Below the pieces are notes generated by a model, which worked only from the letters and a program-made list of their open reading frames with translations, had not been told where the DNA came from and did no database searches. This document shows positions 36,407-45,196 of a stretch of 64,000 bases of DNA, in pieces. A program made the translations under genes and the position numbers. The number at the start of each line of letters is the position of its first letter. Position 1 is the first letter of the stretch. This DNA comes from JAIBJN01 sp963842305 (GTDB lineage Bacteria; Actinomycetota; Thermoleophilia; Gaiellales; Gaiellaceae): NCBI GenBank assembly GCA_963842305.1, contig CAWJFW010000003.1:310001-374000 (forward strand), read 5' to 3'.

Positions 36407-38733
36407 CTCCGCAGCGCGTCCAGCGCCTTGCCGAGCGCCTGTCGTGTCGACAGAACGCCGTCGTGCAGGTCGCCGTCGCGCCGAACCCGGTCGAGCACGA
36501 CGTCGATCGTGAAGGCTCCTGGATCGAGGTCGTCGGTGACCTCCTGCCAGCGAAGCGGCGTTGACACAGGCGCTCCGGCGTTCGGCCGCACCGAGTAGGC
36601 CGAGGCGATCGTCTTCCCTTCGCCGTTCTGGTTGGCATCGACGAGGACGCCGCGGCGCTTGGCCTTGGCCCACTCCGTCGTCACGAGCCCCCGATGCAGG
36701 CGGGCGAGCGTGCCGGCGACGATCTCGGCAAACTCGCGGGTCTGGTCGTAGGAGTAGCGACGCGCAATCGGCACGAGAACATGGAGCCCGTCGGCGCCGC
36801 TCGTCTTGGGGAAGCCGGTGAGACCCAGCGCGTCGAGCACCTCTTTGATGAGGAGCGCGACCTGAACAACCTCCGGAAAGCCGACGTCGGGGGACGGGTC
36901 GAGGTCGAACAGAACGAAGTCCGGTGCGGCCGGCTTGTCGACCCGGGAGTACCACGTGTTCATGTCGATGCAGCCCATGTTCGCCATCCACAGAAGCGCA
37001 AGCTCGTCGTTGACGAGCGGGTAGCGAAGCGTCCGCTTCTCCCGCGTCGCCCGCGACGTGGAGCGGTAGGAAAACGTCCGAATCCACCCCGGCATGTGCG
37101 AGGGCGCGTCTTTCTGGAAGAAGTGCTTCCCCTGCCAGCCGTCGGGATAGCGCTTCATCGTGAACGGGCGATCGCGGAGGTGCGGGACAAGGACGGGCGC
37201 GATGTCGCGGTAGTAGGCGATCAGGTCGCCCTTCGTGATGCCTTCCTCAGGCCAGAACAGCTTGTCGAGGTTCGAGAGCCGGAGCGATCGCCGGCCCTTC
37301 TTGATCTCGGTGGGAAGCGGCTCCTCTCGTCGCACCTCGCTTGGCTCCTTGTCCTCGCGCAGCCCCTTGTAAACCGGCGCCCGCAGGCGGCCGTCGTGCG
37401 TCCACTCCGCGAACTCGACCTGGGCGACCAGCTCGAGCTCGACCCAGACCACGTCGTCTCGGCGCACCTTGGGCATCTTCGGGACGTCGCGGAAAGGTGC
37501 CGTGCGGCGTTCCAGCGGTCGCAGCAGGCCGATCAGCCGCTCGATCTCGGCCTCGTCGAAGCCGGTGCCGACGTTGCCGACGTAGGAGAGTTCGCCGTAG
37601 CGCATGACCGCGAGGACGAGTGAGCCCAGCGTGCCGGCCCGGCGCCCCTTTCCCTTCGTATAGCCGGCGACGATGAACTCTTGCTCCCGGTGGGTCTTGA
37701 TCTTCAGCCAATCGCGGGTCCTCTTGCCGGGTTGATACCGCGACTCGGCCTTCTTGGCGACGATGCCCTCGAGCCCCCGTTCCTTCGCAGCGTCGAAGAG
37801 CGCGAGGCCGTCCTCGAAGGCCTCGGAAACCCGAAGCGTGCTCCCCCGGCGATCGAGGAGCTTGGAGAGGCGCTTGCGTCGCTCCTCGAGCGGAAGGTCG
37901 ATCAACGGCTCCCCGTCGGCCTCGAGCACGTCGAATGCGTAATAGACGAGCGGCCCGTTCCCCTGCTGCATGACGCTGAAGCTCGACCGGCCATCCTCGT
38001 CGAGAGCACAGACTTCACCGTCGAGGACGCAGTCCGGCGTTCGAACGCCTCGCTCGAGGGCGCGCGCGATAACGGCGAAGCGCTCGGTGAGATCGTTCCC
38101 ACGCCTGCTCGTCAAGGTGACCTCGCCGCCCGAGGCGACCGCAAGCGCCCGATAGCCGTCCCACTTCACCTCGTAGAGCCAACCCGGGCCGACCGGAACC
38201 TCGTCGGCCAACGTCGCCAGCATCGGCTCGTAGTCGCTGCGCCCGCTGCGCGTTGGCGTGGTCTCGTCACGCTTCCGGATGAGGAGCCAGTTCTTCTCGT
38301 CACCATCGAGCCGCGCCGGGACCAGCGTCCACAGTCCCTGGAGCCGCTCGCCGGCCAGTCGCACGGTCAGGCCGCCGTCGCGCTTCTCCTCCACGAGCTC
38401 GTAGGTGCCGCGGTCCCAGATCTCGACCGTGCCCGCGCCGTACTGCCCGGCCGGGATCTCGCCTTCGAAGGTCGCGTAGTCGAGCGGATGGTCCTCGACG
38501 TGGACGGCCAGGTGGCGCTGGCCAGGCTCGAGCGGGATGCCCTTGGGCACCGCCCAGCTCGCAAGCGCGCCGTCGCGCTCGAGGCGAAAGTCATAGTGGA
38601 GCCGCCGCGCGTCATGGCGCTGCACGACGAACGCGGGGTCACCCTTCCGGCGACGCCCACCGAAGGGTTCCGGCGTCGCGTCCTTCCGCCGCTTGCGCTC
38701 GTACTCCCGAAGACGCGCCACGCTCGGAAGCAT
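36403..38733 (-). CDS. ligD: ATP-dependent DNA ligase LigD (PE-ligase-polymerase)
   Basis: A 776-residue non-homologous end-joining enzyme with three domains. The N-terminal 3'-phosphoesterase domain has QRHDARRLHYDFRLE (39-53). The ATP-dependent ligase core has the nucleotidyl Lys190 in EVKWDGYRA and an OB-fold region to about 480. The C-terminal primase-like polymerase domain starts LSNLDKLFWPEEG and carries DLDPSPDVGF with metal-binding Asp residues. This order matches Pseudomonas-type LigD, not the mycobacterial Pol-PE-Lig order. No ku gene is in the window. The 170 bp upstream hold a strong hairpin and DnaA-box-like repeats. Confidence 0.95.
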   Translation of the reverse strand: MLPSVARLREYERKRRKDATPEPFGGRRRKGDPAFVVQRHDARRLHYDFRLERDGALASWAVPKGIPLEPGQRHLAVHVEDHPLDYATFEGEIPAGQYGAGTVEIWDRGTYELVEEKRDGGLTVRLAGERLQGLWTLVPARLDGDEKNWLLIRKRDETTPTRSGRSDYEPMLATLADEVPVGPGWLYEVKWDGYRALAVASGGEVTLTSRRGNDLTERFAVIARALERGVRTPDCVLDGEVCALDEDGRSSFSVMQQGNGPLVYYAFDVLEADGEPLIDLPLEERRKRLSKLLDRRGSTLRVSEAFEDGLALFDAAKERGLEGIVAKKAESRYQPGKRTRDWLKIKTHREQEFIVAGYTKGKGRRAGTLGSLVLAVMRYGELSYVGNVGTGFDEAEIERLIGLLRPLERRTAPFRDVPKMPKVRRDDVVWVELELVAQVEFAEWTHDGRLRAPVYKGLREDKEPSEVRREEPLPTEIKKGRRSLRLSNLDKLFWPEEGITKGDLIAYYRDIAPVLVPHLRDRPFTMKRYPDGWQGKHFFQKDAPSHMPGWIRTFSYRSTSRATREKRTLRYPLVNDELALLWMANMGCIDMNTWYSRVDKPAAPDFVLFDLDPSPDVGFPEVVQVALLIKEVLDALGLTGFPKTSGADGLHVLVPIARRYSYDQTREFAEIVAGTLARLHRGLVTTEWAKAKRRGVLVDANQNGEGKTIASAYSVRPNAGAPVSTPLRWQEVTDDLDPGAFTIDVVLDRVRRDGDLHDGVLSTRQALGKALDALRS

Positions 38734-38800
38734 GCCGGGGTTTGGACGCGCGTGAGGAGGGTATGACGAGGCCGATCAGTTGCCGATTGGGGGTAGGCAG

Positions 38801-38831
38801 ACAGAGGGGCCGGCCGAGCCGGCCTTTCTGT
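38801..38831. terminator. Strong inverted repeat downstream of accA
   Basis: A 14-bp stem (two G-U pairs as RNA on the plus strand) closes a three-base CGA loop; the core is GGCCGGC/GCCGGCC. It lies between accA and ligD, where a leftward accA transcript should end. The plus-strand side is followed by only a short T-rich stretch, so a canonical U-tract is lacking for the minus-strand transcript. Termination is inferred from the hairpin and its position. Confidence 0.5.
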
Positions 38832-38858
38832 TGTCCCCAGACAACGTCACAGGGCACC

Positions 38859-38887
38859 GGGGATAACTCTGTGGACGCTGTGGATTG
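38859..38887. promoter_or_regulatory. DnaA-box-like repeat cluster
   Basis: The stretch holds GGGATAAC, TGTGGACGC and TGTGGATTG, the last two directly adjacent 9-mers. TGTGGATTG differs from the reverse complement of TTATCCACA at two positions and TGTGGACGC at three. The cluster sits 25 kb from the dnaA-linked boxes. It could be a DnaA titration or regulatory site, or chance. Confidence 0.25.
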
Positions 38888-38902
38888 CTGAGATCTCGAC
38901 CT

Positions 38903-39853
38903 CTAGTCGAGGTAGATGCCCATGGCCCGGAACTTGCGCCTCCGCAGGGATCGGCGGTCGGCGGCATCGACCGGGTCGAGCTCTGCGAGCGAGGCCCTCA
39001 ACGAGTCCGCGAGGAGCACGGCCGCCTGATCGTGGCTCGTGTGCGCGCCGCCCGGAGGCTCGGGGACGATCGCGTCGATGACGCCGAGCTCGAGACAGTG
39101 GCGGGCGTCCGGCTTGAAGGCCGCGGCGGCCTTCTTGGCCTCGCCTGCGTCCCGCCAGAGAATCGCGGCACAGCCCTCGGGGGAGATGACGGAGTAGATC
39201 GCGTTTTCCTGCATCAGTACGCGATCGGCGACGGCGATCGCGACGGCCCCGCCTGAGCCGCCCTCGCCGATGACACAGGCGACGCTCGGAACGCCCAGCC
39301 GCACCATTGCGAGCTGACAGCGCGCTATCCAGCCTCCCTGCCCGTGCTGCTCCGCGGTGACGCCGGGATAGGCGCCGGGAGTGTCGATGAGCGTCACGAC
39401 CGGGAAGCGATGGCGGTCGGCCAGCTCCATCGCGCGCATCGCCTTGCGGTAGCCCTCGGGATACGTCATCCCGAAGTTCCGGTGCGTACGCTCGCGGATG
39501 TCTCGCCCCTTCTGATGGCCGACGAGCACGATGGTGCGCTCGTCGAACCGCGCCAGGCCGGCGACGATTGCCGGATCGTCGGCGAGGGAGCGATCCCCGT
39601 GGAGCTCGACGAAGTCCTCGCACATGCGCTCGATGTAGTCCAGCGTGTACGGGCGCTCCTGATGTCGCGCCAATTCGACGGCGTGCCAGACCTCGTCCTC
39701 GCTCGGCTCGGAGGCCATGCGGTCGAGCTGGCGCTTGAGCCTCGACATCTCGCCTGAAACGCCCACCCCGCGCAGGAGCGGGAAATCGCGCAACTTCGCG
39801 AGCCGCTCCATGAGCTTGAGCTGCTCGACCTGGCTCGCCGGCGTTTCGGTCAC
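38903..39853 (-). CDS. accA: Acetyl-CoA carboxylase carboxyltransferase subunit alpha
   Basis: A 316-residue alpha subunit of the AccAD carboxyltransferase, which moves CO2 from carboxybiotin to acetyl-CoA to make malonyl-CoA. PYTLDYIERMCEDFVELHGD is the family N-terminal block. GHQKGRDIRERTHRNFGM, IDTPGAYPGVTAEQHGQG and GEGGSGGAVAIAVADRVLM are crotonase-fold signatures around the acyl-CoA site. GTG is chosen as start, 4 nt after the accD stop. accB and accC are not in the window. Confidence 0.95.
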   Translation of the reverse strand: MTETPASQVEQLKLMERLAKLRDFPLLRGVGVSGEMSRLKRQLDRMASEPSEDEVWHAVELARHQERPYTLDYIERMCEDFVELHGDRSLADDPAIVAGLARFDERTIVLVGHQKGRDIRERTHRNFGMTYPEGYRKAMRAMELADRHRFPVVTLIDTPGAYPGVTAEQHGQGGWIARCQLAMVRLGVPSVACVIGEGGSGGAVAIAVADRVLMQENAIYSVISPEGCAAILWRDAGEAKKAAAAFKPDARHCLELGVIDAIVPEPPGGAHTSHDQAAVLLADSLRASLAELDPVDAADRRSLRRRKFRAMGIYLD

Positions 39854-39857
39854 GACG

Positions 39858-40703
39858 TCACTGCGCCTGCACGAACATGGCCAGGACGCGGCCCACGAAC
39901 GGCCGGAGCTCCGGTCGCGGGACGATGGCGTCGACGTGGCCGAACCTGGCGTTCGACTCGGCCAGACCGAAGTCGTCCGGCAGTCGCTCGCGGGTCGTCT
40001 GTTGAACGACGCGGGGTCCGGTGAAGGCGAGCAGAGCACCGGGCTCGGAGATGGTCACATCGCCCAGGCTCGCGAAGCTGGCAAGGACGCCGGCGGTCGT
40101 CGGATGGGTCATCACAGAGATGAAGGCGCAATGCGCGTCGCGGAGCTCCTCGACCGCGCAGACCGTCTTCGGCAGCTGCATCAGTGAGAGAATGCCCTCC
40201 TGCATCCGCGCGCCGCCCGAGGCGGTGACGCAGACGAGCGGCACCTGCCGGGCAGCCGCCCGATCGCAGGCGCGCGCGAACTTCTCGCCGACGGTGCTCC
40301 CCATCGAGCCGCCCATGAAGGCGAAATCCATGACCGCGACCTCGCACGGACGGCGCTCGATCGCCGCGGCACCCGCGATCATCGCATCGCCGAGCCCCGT
40401 CGCCACCTCGGCCTCCGCCAGGCGCTCGGTGTAGGCGCGCAGATCGAAGAAGCTCAGCGGGTCGGCCGAGCGAAGCGCCGCATCCTCCTCGGCGAACGTG
40501 CCCCGATCAGCGAGCTGGGCGATCCGCTCGCGGGCCCGCACCGGGAAATGATGGTCGCATTGCGGGCAAACCCGAAGCGTCTGCTCGAGCTCGTCGTCGC
40601 GATAGTGGGAGTGGCAGCGAGGACAGGTGTTGGGATGCCGCTTTCCGTCGTCCGTCGGCGCAGCCTCGCGGTTCTCGACGGTTACGTCGACGCGGCTCTC
40701 CAT
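39858..40703 (-). CDS. accD: Acetyl-CoA carboxylase carboxyltransferase subunit beta
   Basis: A 281-residue beta subunit. The N-terminal zinc ribbon is CPRCHSHY followed by CPQC 20-odd residues later. VMDFAFMGGSMGSTVGEKF and VTASGGARMQEGILSLMQ form the oxyanion and acyl-CoA site, and SEPGALLAFTGPRVVQQT is also diagnostic. I take the ATG giving MESRVDV, because TAAGAT lies exactly 7 nt before it. ATG codons 9 and 30 nt further upstream are open too. It is followed closely by accA, so the two subunits are co-translated. Confidence 0.95.
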   Translation of the reverse strand: MESRVDVTVENREAAPTDDGKRHPNTCPRCHSHYRDDELEQTLRVCPQCDHHFPVRARERIAQLADRGTFAEEDAALRSADPLSFFDLRAYTERLAEAEVATGLGDAMIAGAAAIERRPCEVAVMDFAFMGGSMGSTVGEKFARACDRAAARQVPLVCVTASGGARMQEGILSLMQLPKTVCAVEELRDAHCAFISVMTHPTTAGVLASFASLGDVTISEPGALLAFTGPRVVQQTTRERLPDDFGLAESNARFGHVDAIVPRPELRPFVGRVLAMFVQAQ

Positions 40704-40710
40704 GGCGGCC

Positions 40711-40716
40711 ATCTTA
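40711..40716 (-). promoter_or_regulatory. Putative -10 element of accDA
   Basis: TAAGAT followed by 7 nt and the chosen accD ATG predicts a leaderless accDA mRNA separate from the upstream block. Confidence 0.4.
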
Positions 40717-40754
40717 CGGGCTTCCCCGTCCATGCCCGATTGAAGCGGCGACGC

Positions 40755-41537
40755 CTAGAAGCCGACGGCGCCTGCGAGTCGGGCGACCGGCGCAACGTTC
40801 TCGGGAGCAGGGCCGAGCCCCGTGACGCCGATCCCGGCGACGGTCCGTTGCGCGGCGACCCGCCGAAGGAGCGCCAACACCTCGACCACGGTGAAGCCGC
40901 CGGGCTCGGGCATGAAGCACACCACCTCGTCCTCGGGATCGAGCACGTCCGCGTCGAAGGCGACGTACACGGCGTCGGCTCCCTCGAGAGCCGGCTCGAC
41001 TTCGTCCACGCCCGTGCGAAGCCCGCTCGCGGCGATGAACTCGACCTCGGGCGGGTCGAGGTTTCGGGCGCCGACGAGCACGGCGTCGGCCGGATGAACC
41101 GTGCCGGAATCGAGCAGCATCCGAAAGGGCATGCCCCAGAGGTTTCCGCTGGGGGAGCTGTCGGGCGTGTTCAGGTCTCCGTGCGCGTCGAACCAGACGA
41201 CGGCGAGACGGTCGTAGCGGGTCGCCAGCCCCTCAACGGCGCCGACATGCGTGCAGCAGCAGCCGCCCAGGACGACCGGTCGCTCCGGGAGCGCCGCCGC
41301 GAGCGCGAGGTTTTGCTCGGTGAGCGACTCCTCGTTGACGACGGCCGTCTCCGGATACGGCAGGCCGAGGGACGCGGCATCGGCCATTGCGTCACCGCCC
41401 GCGCCCCAGGCGCGCGGAACCCGGACGAGTCCCGCCGGAAACGAGCTCCCGCAGGAGTGACACTCATATTCGCCGGCCTCGAGCGCGACCGCGGTCAGCG
41501 TGTTGCAGTCAGGACACTTCGCCCGAAGTCGCGACAT
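40755..41537 (-). CDS. Arginase/agmatinase-fold protein with N-terminal zinc ribbon
   Basis: A 260-residue ureohydrolase-fold protein. An N-terminal zinc ribbon (CPDC and CHSC, residues 8-30) precedes the arginase core. Core metal motifs are GGCCCTHVGAVEG, WFDAHGDLNTPDSS and FDADVLDPEDE. The usual SGNxHGMP loop reads SGNLWGMP, with Trp where most family members keep a substrate-site His. The metal-binding Asp residues are kept, so hydrolysis of a guanidine, formimidoyl or related amide is possible, but the substrate is not clear. It lies between accD and a HAD gene on the same strand. TAGCCT 8 nt upstream may start its own leaderless mRNA. Confidence 0.8.
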   Translation of the reverse strand: MSRLRAKCPDCNTLTAVALEAGEYECHSCGSSFPAGLVRVPRAWGAGGDAMADAASLGLPYPETAVVNEESLTEQNLALAAALPERPVVLGGCCCTHVGAVEGLATRYDRLAVVWFDAHGDLNTPDSSPSGNLWGMPFRMLLDSGTVHPADAVLVGARNLDPPEVEFIAASGLRTGVDEVEPALEGADAVYVAFDADVLDPEDEVVCFMPEPGGFTVVEVLALLRRVAAQRTVAGIGVTGLGPAPENVAPVARLAGAVGF

Positions 41538-41548
41538 CAGGACCCAGG

Positions 41549-42277
41549 CTACCGGGAGGCGAGCTCCGCCGGGACGATGCGGTCGAGCACCTCCGGAAGC
41601 TCGGAGAGATCGGTGAGCTCGGCCGCTCGCGGGAGGTCGCTCGTCTCGCCGAGGCGGTTGATCCAGACCGCAGGAATGTCGAGCTCCCGCGCCGGCGCGA
41701 TGTCGTGGAAGAGGCTGGCTGCGACGTGGACGTGGCGCCCGGGCGCAGGATCAAACCGTTCGGCGAAGACCTGCCAGTGGCCGTGCGCAGGCTTGTACGA
41801 GCCGATCTCACCCGCGACGATCGCCCCGTCGAAGGGAACACCGATGGCCTCCATGGAGACGGCGAGGAGGTCCTGATCCGTGTTCGAGAGCGGCACGAGT
41901 CGCCACCCTCGCGACCGGAGCTCGGCGAGGGCCCCGGGGACCTCCGGGAAGACCGGCCACGCCGGCAGTGACTCGGGAAGGGCGTACGCCCCGCCTTCCG
42001 GGAGCCTCAGGCCCTCGCTCTCGGCGAGCAGGACGAGCGCCTGGTGCAGGACTTCGCGGTAGGGCAGCGAGCCTTCGAGCTCGACTCTCGGCTCGATCTC
42101 GTGGTAGCGCTCCAGGAGCTCGTGGACGTCGGCCTCTGGCCAGAGACGCGCAAGCTCCCGGCCGATGCCGCCGTTCCAGTCGACGAGCGTCCCGTAGCAG
42201 TCGAAGGTCGCCCAGCGAGCGCCTTGCGATGGGCTAATCGGTGAACTTCCTGACGACGAGGCAGGCGTTGTGCCCAC
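41549..42277 (-). CDS. HAD superfamily hydrolase, haloacid dehalogenase type II-like
   Basis: A HAD phosphatase/dehalogenase of about 240 residues. ATFDCYGTLVDWNGG has the nucleophile Asp followed by CYGTL, as in L-2-haloacid dehalogenases. PLSNTDQDLL is motif II, EIGSYKPAHGHW gives the motif III Lys, and HVAASLFHDIAPAREL replaces the acidic motif IV. The absence of Asp at the second catalytic position (D-x-Y instead of D-x-D) points toward dehalogenase-type chemistry. The start is uncertain; the GTG used lies inside the fabF 3' end. Substrate unknown. Confidence 0.85.
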   Translation of the reverse strand: MGTTPASSSGSSPISPSQGARWATFDCYGTLVDWNGGIGRELARLWPEADVHELLERYHEIEPRVELEGSLPYREVLHQALVLLAESEGLRLPEGGAYALPESLPAWPVFPEVPGALAELRSRGWRLVPLSNTDQDLLAVSMEAIGVPFDGAIVAGEIGSYKPAHGHWQVFAERFDPAPGRHVHVAASLFHDIAPARELDIPAVWINRLGETSDLPRAAELTDLSELPEVLDRIVPAELASR

Positions 42278-43490
42278 CGAAGCCGAAGTTGTTGGAGAGC
42301 GCAACGTCGGTCTTCCACTCGCGCGACTCGTTCGGAATGTAGTCGAGGTCGCACTCGGGGTCCGGGACCTCGTAGTTGATCGTGGGCGGAACGACGTCCC
42401 GCTGCACGGCGAGGATGGAGATGATCGCCTCGATGGCGCCGGACGCGCCGAGGCAGTGGCCGGTGGCGCCCTTCGTCGAGGAGATGGGCGTCCGGCGCGC
42501 CTTCTCCTCGCCGAGTGCGAGCTTGATCACCCGCGTCTCGCTCGCGTCGCCGATCGGCGTCGACGTACCGTGAGCGTTGATGTAGTCGATCTCGTCGGGG
42601 GTGATGCCAGCGTCCTCCATCGCCATCCGCATCGCCCGGGCGGGATGACGGCCGGTCGGATCGGGTTCGGTGATGTGCTGCGCGTCCGACGAGAGGCCGT
42701 AGCCGATCAACTCGGCGTACACCTTGGCTCCCCGGTTGCGGGCGTGCTCGAGCTCCTCCAGGACGATGATGGCGCCTGCCTCCCCCATCACGAAGCCGTC
42801 TCGCTCGGCATCGAAGGGGCGGCTCGCACTCTCGGGGCTGTCGTTGCGGCGAGAGAGGGCGCGCATCGCGGAGAACCCGCCGATGCCGACCTTCGTGATT
42901 CCGGCCTCGGTGCCTCCGGCGAACATGACGTCGGCGCGGTTGAGCCGGATCGCATCGAGCGAGCTCCCGACGGCCATGTTCGAGGCGGCGCACGCGGCGC
43001 AATCCGCCGTCAGCGGGCCACGCGTCCCGAGCTCCATGGAAACCCAGGCGGCGCCCATATTCGGGATGATCGCCGGGATCGAGAGCGGGTTGACCCGGTC
43101 AGGGCCGCGGTCGAGCAGCTGGTCGTAGCAATCCTGAAAGCTCTGGAGCCCGCCGATGCCCGTGGCGACGGCGACTCCTGTCCGCTCCGTCTCGGGCTCG
43201 ATTTCGAAGCCCGAGTCCTCCTCTGCCATGCGGGCGGCAGCAAGGATCATCTGCGTGAAGCGGTCCATGCGGCGCGCCTTGCGGTGCTCGATCCAATGCG
43301 TCGGCTCGAAACCCTTCAGCTCGCAGGCGAAGTGAACAGCGAACTCGGACGGGTCGAACGAGGAGATCGGCCCGGCGCCGCCCTTCCCCGCAGTGAGCTC
43401 GCTCCAGAACGTCTCGGCGTCGTTGCCGAGGGGCGTCACCGCGCCCATGCCGGTGACCACGACCCGTCTGCGTCCGTTCTCCGAAGCCAT
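42234..43490 (-). CDS. fabF: Beta-ketoacyl-ACP synthase II
   Basis: A 418-residue thiolase-fold condensing enzyme that elongates acyl-ACP with malonyl-ACP. It begins RRVVVTGMGAVTPLGN. The nucleophile is probably Cys167, in DCAACAASNMAVG. The two active-site His residues are in NAHGTSTPIGD and KGATGHCLGASG. The block after the catalytic Cys differs from the common ACxxGxxxIG form, as in several actinobacterial KAS II enzymes. fabF follows fabG with a 2-nt gap, so no acpP intervenes. Confidence 0.95.
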   Translation of the reverse strand: MASENGRRRVVVTGMGAVTPLGNDAETFWSELTAGKGGAGPISSFDPSEFAVHFACELKGFEPTHWIEHRKARRMDRFTQMILAAARMAEEDSGFEIEPETERTGVAVATGIGGLQSFQDCYDQLLDRGPDRVNPLSIPAIIPNMGAAWVSMELGTRGPLTADCAACAASNMAVGSSLDAIRLNRADVMFAGGTEAGITKVGIGGFSAMRALSRRNDSPESASRPFDAERDGFVMGEAGAIIVLEELEHARNRGAKVYAELIGYGLSSDAQHITEPDPTGRHPARAMRMAMEDAGITPDEIDYINAHGTSTPIGDASETRVIKLALGEEKARRTPISSTKGATGHCLGASGAIEAIISILAVQRDVVPPTINYEVPDPECDLDYIPNESREWKTDVALSNNFGFGGHNACLVVRKFTD

Positions 43491-43492
43491 CG

Positions 43493-44245
43493 CTACATCC
43501 CCAATCCGCCGTCCACGAGCAGCACGTCGCCCGTGATGAACGCGGCCTCGTCAGAGCAGAGGAAGCGTACCGAAGCGGCCACGTCCTCCGGCGTCCCCAG
43601 GCGGCCCAGCGGCGTATTGCCGAGGATGAGCCCGGTCTGTTCCTCGGTCAGCACGTCAGTCAGCTCGGTCGTGATGTAGCCGGGCGCAATGGCGTTGACA
43701 CGGACCCCTCGGAGGCCGAGCTCGCGCCCCAGCGCCTTGGTCAGTCCAATGATCCCCGCCTTCGAGGCCGCGTAGTTGGCCTGGCCGGGATTGCCGTGGA
43801 CCCCGACCACACTCGACAGGTTCACGATCGCGCCTGCCCGGCGGCGCAGCATCTTGCGGGAAACCGCCCGACACGTGTTGAAGGTGCCGCGCAGGTTCGT
43901 GTCGATCACCTCGGCCCAGTCCTCGTCGCTCATCCGGGCAATCAGCGTGTCGCGCGTGACGCCTGCGTTGTTCACGAGGATGTCGAGATCGCCGAGCTCG
44001 GACTCGACCTGCTCGACGAGCGCCTGCGCCTCGCCCGGGTCGCCGACGTTCGCACCGATCGCAACGCCGCTGATCTCTGCTGCGATCGATTCGGCCGCCT
44101 CGCTTCCCGAGCGATAGTTGACGGCGACCTTCGCCCCGGCCGCGGCCAACTCGCGCGAAATAGCAGCACCGATGCCGCGCGAGCCCCCGGTGACGAGGGC
44201 GACCTTGCCGTCGAGTGAGGCGAATTGAGTGGTTCGGCTTGTCAT
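43493..44245 (-). CDS. fabG: 3-oxoacyl-ACP reductase
   Basis: A 250-residue short-chain dehydrogenase. VALVTGGSRGIGAAIS binds NADPH, LVNNAGVTRD is the structural NNAG motif, and NLSSVVGVHGNPGQANYAASKAG holds the catalytic Ser, Tyr and Lys. The C-terminal FITGDVLLVDGGLGM is typical of FabG. It reduces 3-oxoacyl-ACP in fatty-acid elongation. The gene is placed between fabD and fabF in the leftward block, 16 nt after the fabD stop. Confidence 0.95.
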   Translation of the reverse strand: MTSRTTQFASLDGKVALVTGGSRGIGAAISRELAAAGAKVAVNYRSGSEAAESIAAEISGVAIGANVGDPGEAQALVEQVESELGDLDILVNNAGVTRDTLIARMSDEDWAEVIDTNLRGTFNTCRAVSRKMLRRRAGAIVNLSSVVGVHGNPGQANYAASKAGIIGLTKALGRELGLRGVRVNAIAPGYITTELTDVLTEEQTGLILGNTPLGRLGTPEDVAASVRFLCSDEAAFITGDVLLVDGGLGM

Positions 44246-44261
44246 GACGGCCGAGCAGCCA

Positions 44262-45185
44262 CTAGATGACGGAGAGCAGCTCCCGGAGCTTGCGGAGCGA
44301 CTCCGGGTCGCTCACCGAGATCGTGCGCAGCGAGCGGTCGCAGCGGCGCAGGAGACCGCCCAGTACCTGGTTCGGCCCGATCTCGACGAACATGCCGACG
44401 CCGTCCTTGACCAGGCCGCGCACCGCCTGGGTGAAGCGGACGGGAGCAGTCAGCTGCTCGACCAGCAAGGCAGCCATGCGCTGAGCGTCTTCGAGCTTCG
44501 CCGTGACCGTCGACATGAAAGGCGGCGCCGGGTTCTGCCAAGTCGCCTTCGCCAGCGCAGGCCTGAGGCGCTCCGCGGCGCGGGCTACGAGCGGACTGTG
44601 GAAAGCACCGCTCACGCGCAGCTTGACGGTCTTGCGAGCTCCCCGAGCCGCCGCCGCCTCGATGAGACGGTCGACAGCGGTGTTCTCACCGGAGACCACG
44701 ACCTGGCCCGGGCAGTTGTAGTTGGCAGGCCACACTCCGTCGATCCCGCGGCACAGCTCCTCGACGACCGCGTCCTCGAGACCCAGCACCGCGGCCATCG
44801 CGCCGGGGGACTCATGCGCAGCCTCGGCCATCGCCTCGCCGCGCTCGCGGACGAGCGCGACGGCATCGCCGGCGCCGATTGCATCGGCCGCCGCAAGGGC
44901 GGAGTACTCGCCGACCGAATGACCGATCACGAAGTCGGGCTCGATCCCGATCGTCTTCACGGCGCGGAGGCAGGCGATCGAGGTGGCGACGAGCGCAGGC
45001 TGCTGGAGTTCGGTCCGGGTCAACTCCTCGAGCGACCCTTCGAAGCACAGCTTCGCCACGTCGAAGCCAACGGCCTCGGACGCTTCGTCGTACACCGCCC
45101 GCGCGGCGGGAAACTCCTCCGCGAACGCGCGCCCCATGCCCACGTCCTGCGATCCCTGACCGGGGAAGCAGAATGCGATCTTCAT
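44262..45185 (-). CDS. fabD: Malonyl-CoA:ACP transacylase
   Basis: A 307-residue acyltransferase that loads malonate from CoA onto ACP. FCFPGQGSQDVGMG begins the fold. The nucleophile Ser90 lies in GHSVGEYSAL, the catalytic His in SGAFHSPLV, and the C-terminal EIGPNQVLGGL is conserved. The ATG giving MKIAFCFPGQG has a good ribosome site (AGGAGAAG) 6 nt upstream, and a longer upstream frame is rejected. The gene is 11 nt after fabH. Confidence 0.95.
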   Translation of the reverse strand: MKIAFCFPGQGSQDVGMGRAFAEEFPAARAVYDEASEAVGFDVAKLCFEGSLEELTRTELQQPALVATSIACLRAVKTIGIEPDFVIGHSVGEYSALAAADAIGAGDAVALVRERGEAMAEAAHESPGAMAAVLGLEDAVVEELCRGIDGVWPANYNCPGQVVVSGENTAVDRLIEAAAARGARKTVKLRVSGAFHSPLVARAAERLRPALAKATWQNPAPPFMSTVTAKLEDAQRMAALLVEQLTAPVRFTQAVRGLVKDGVGMFVEIGPNQVLGGLLRRCDRSLRTISVSDPESLRKLRELLSVI

Positions 45186-45196
45186 TTGCTCTTCTC

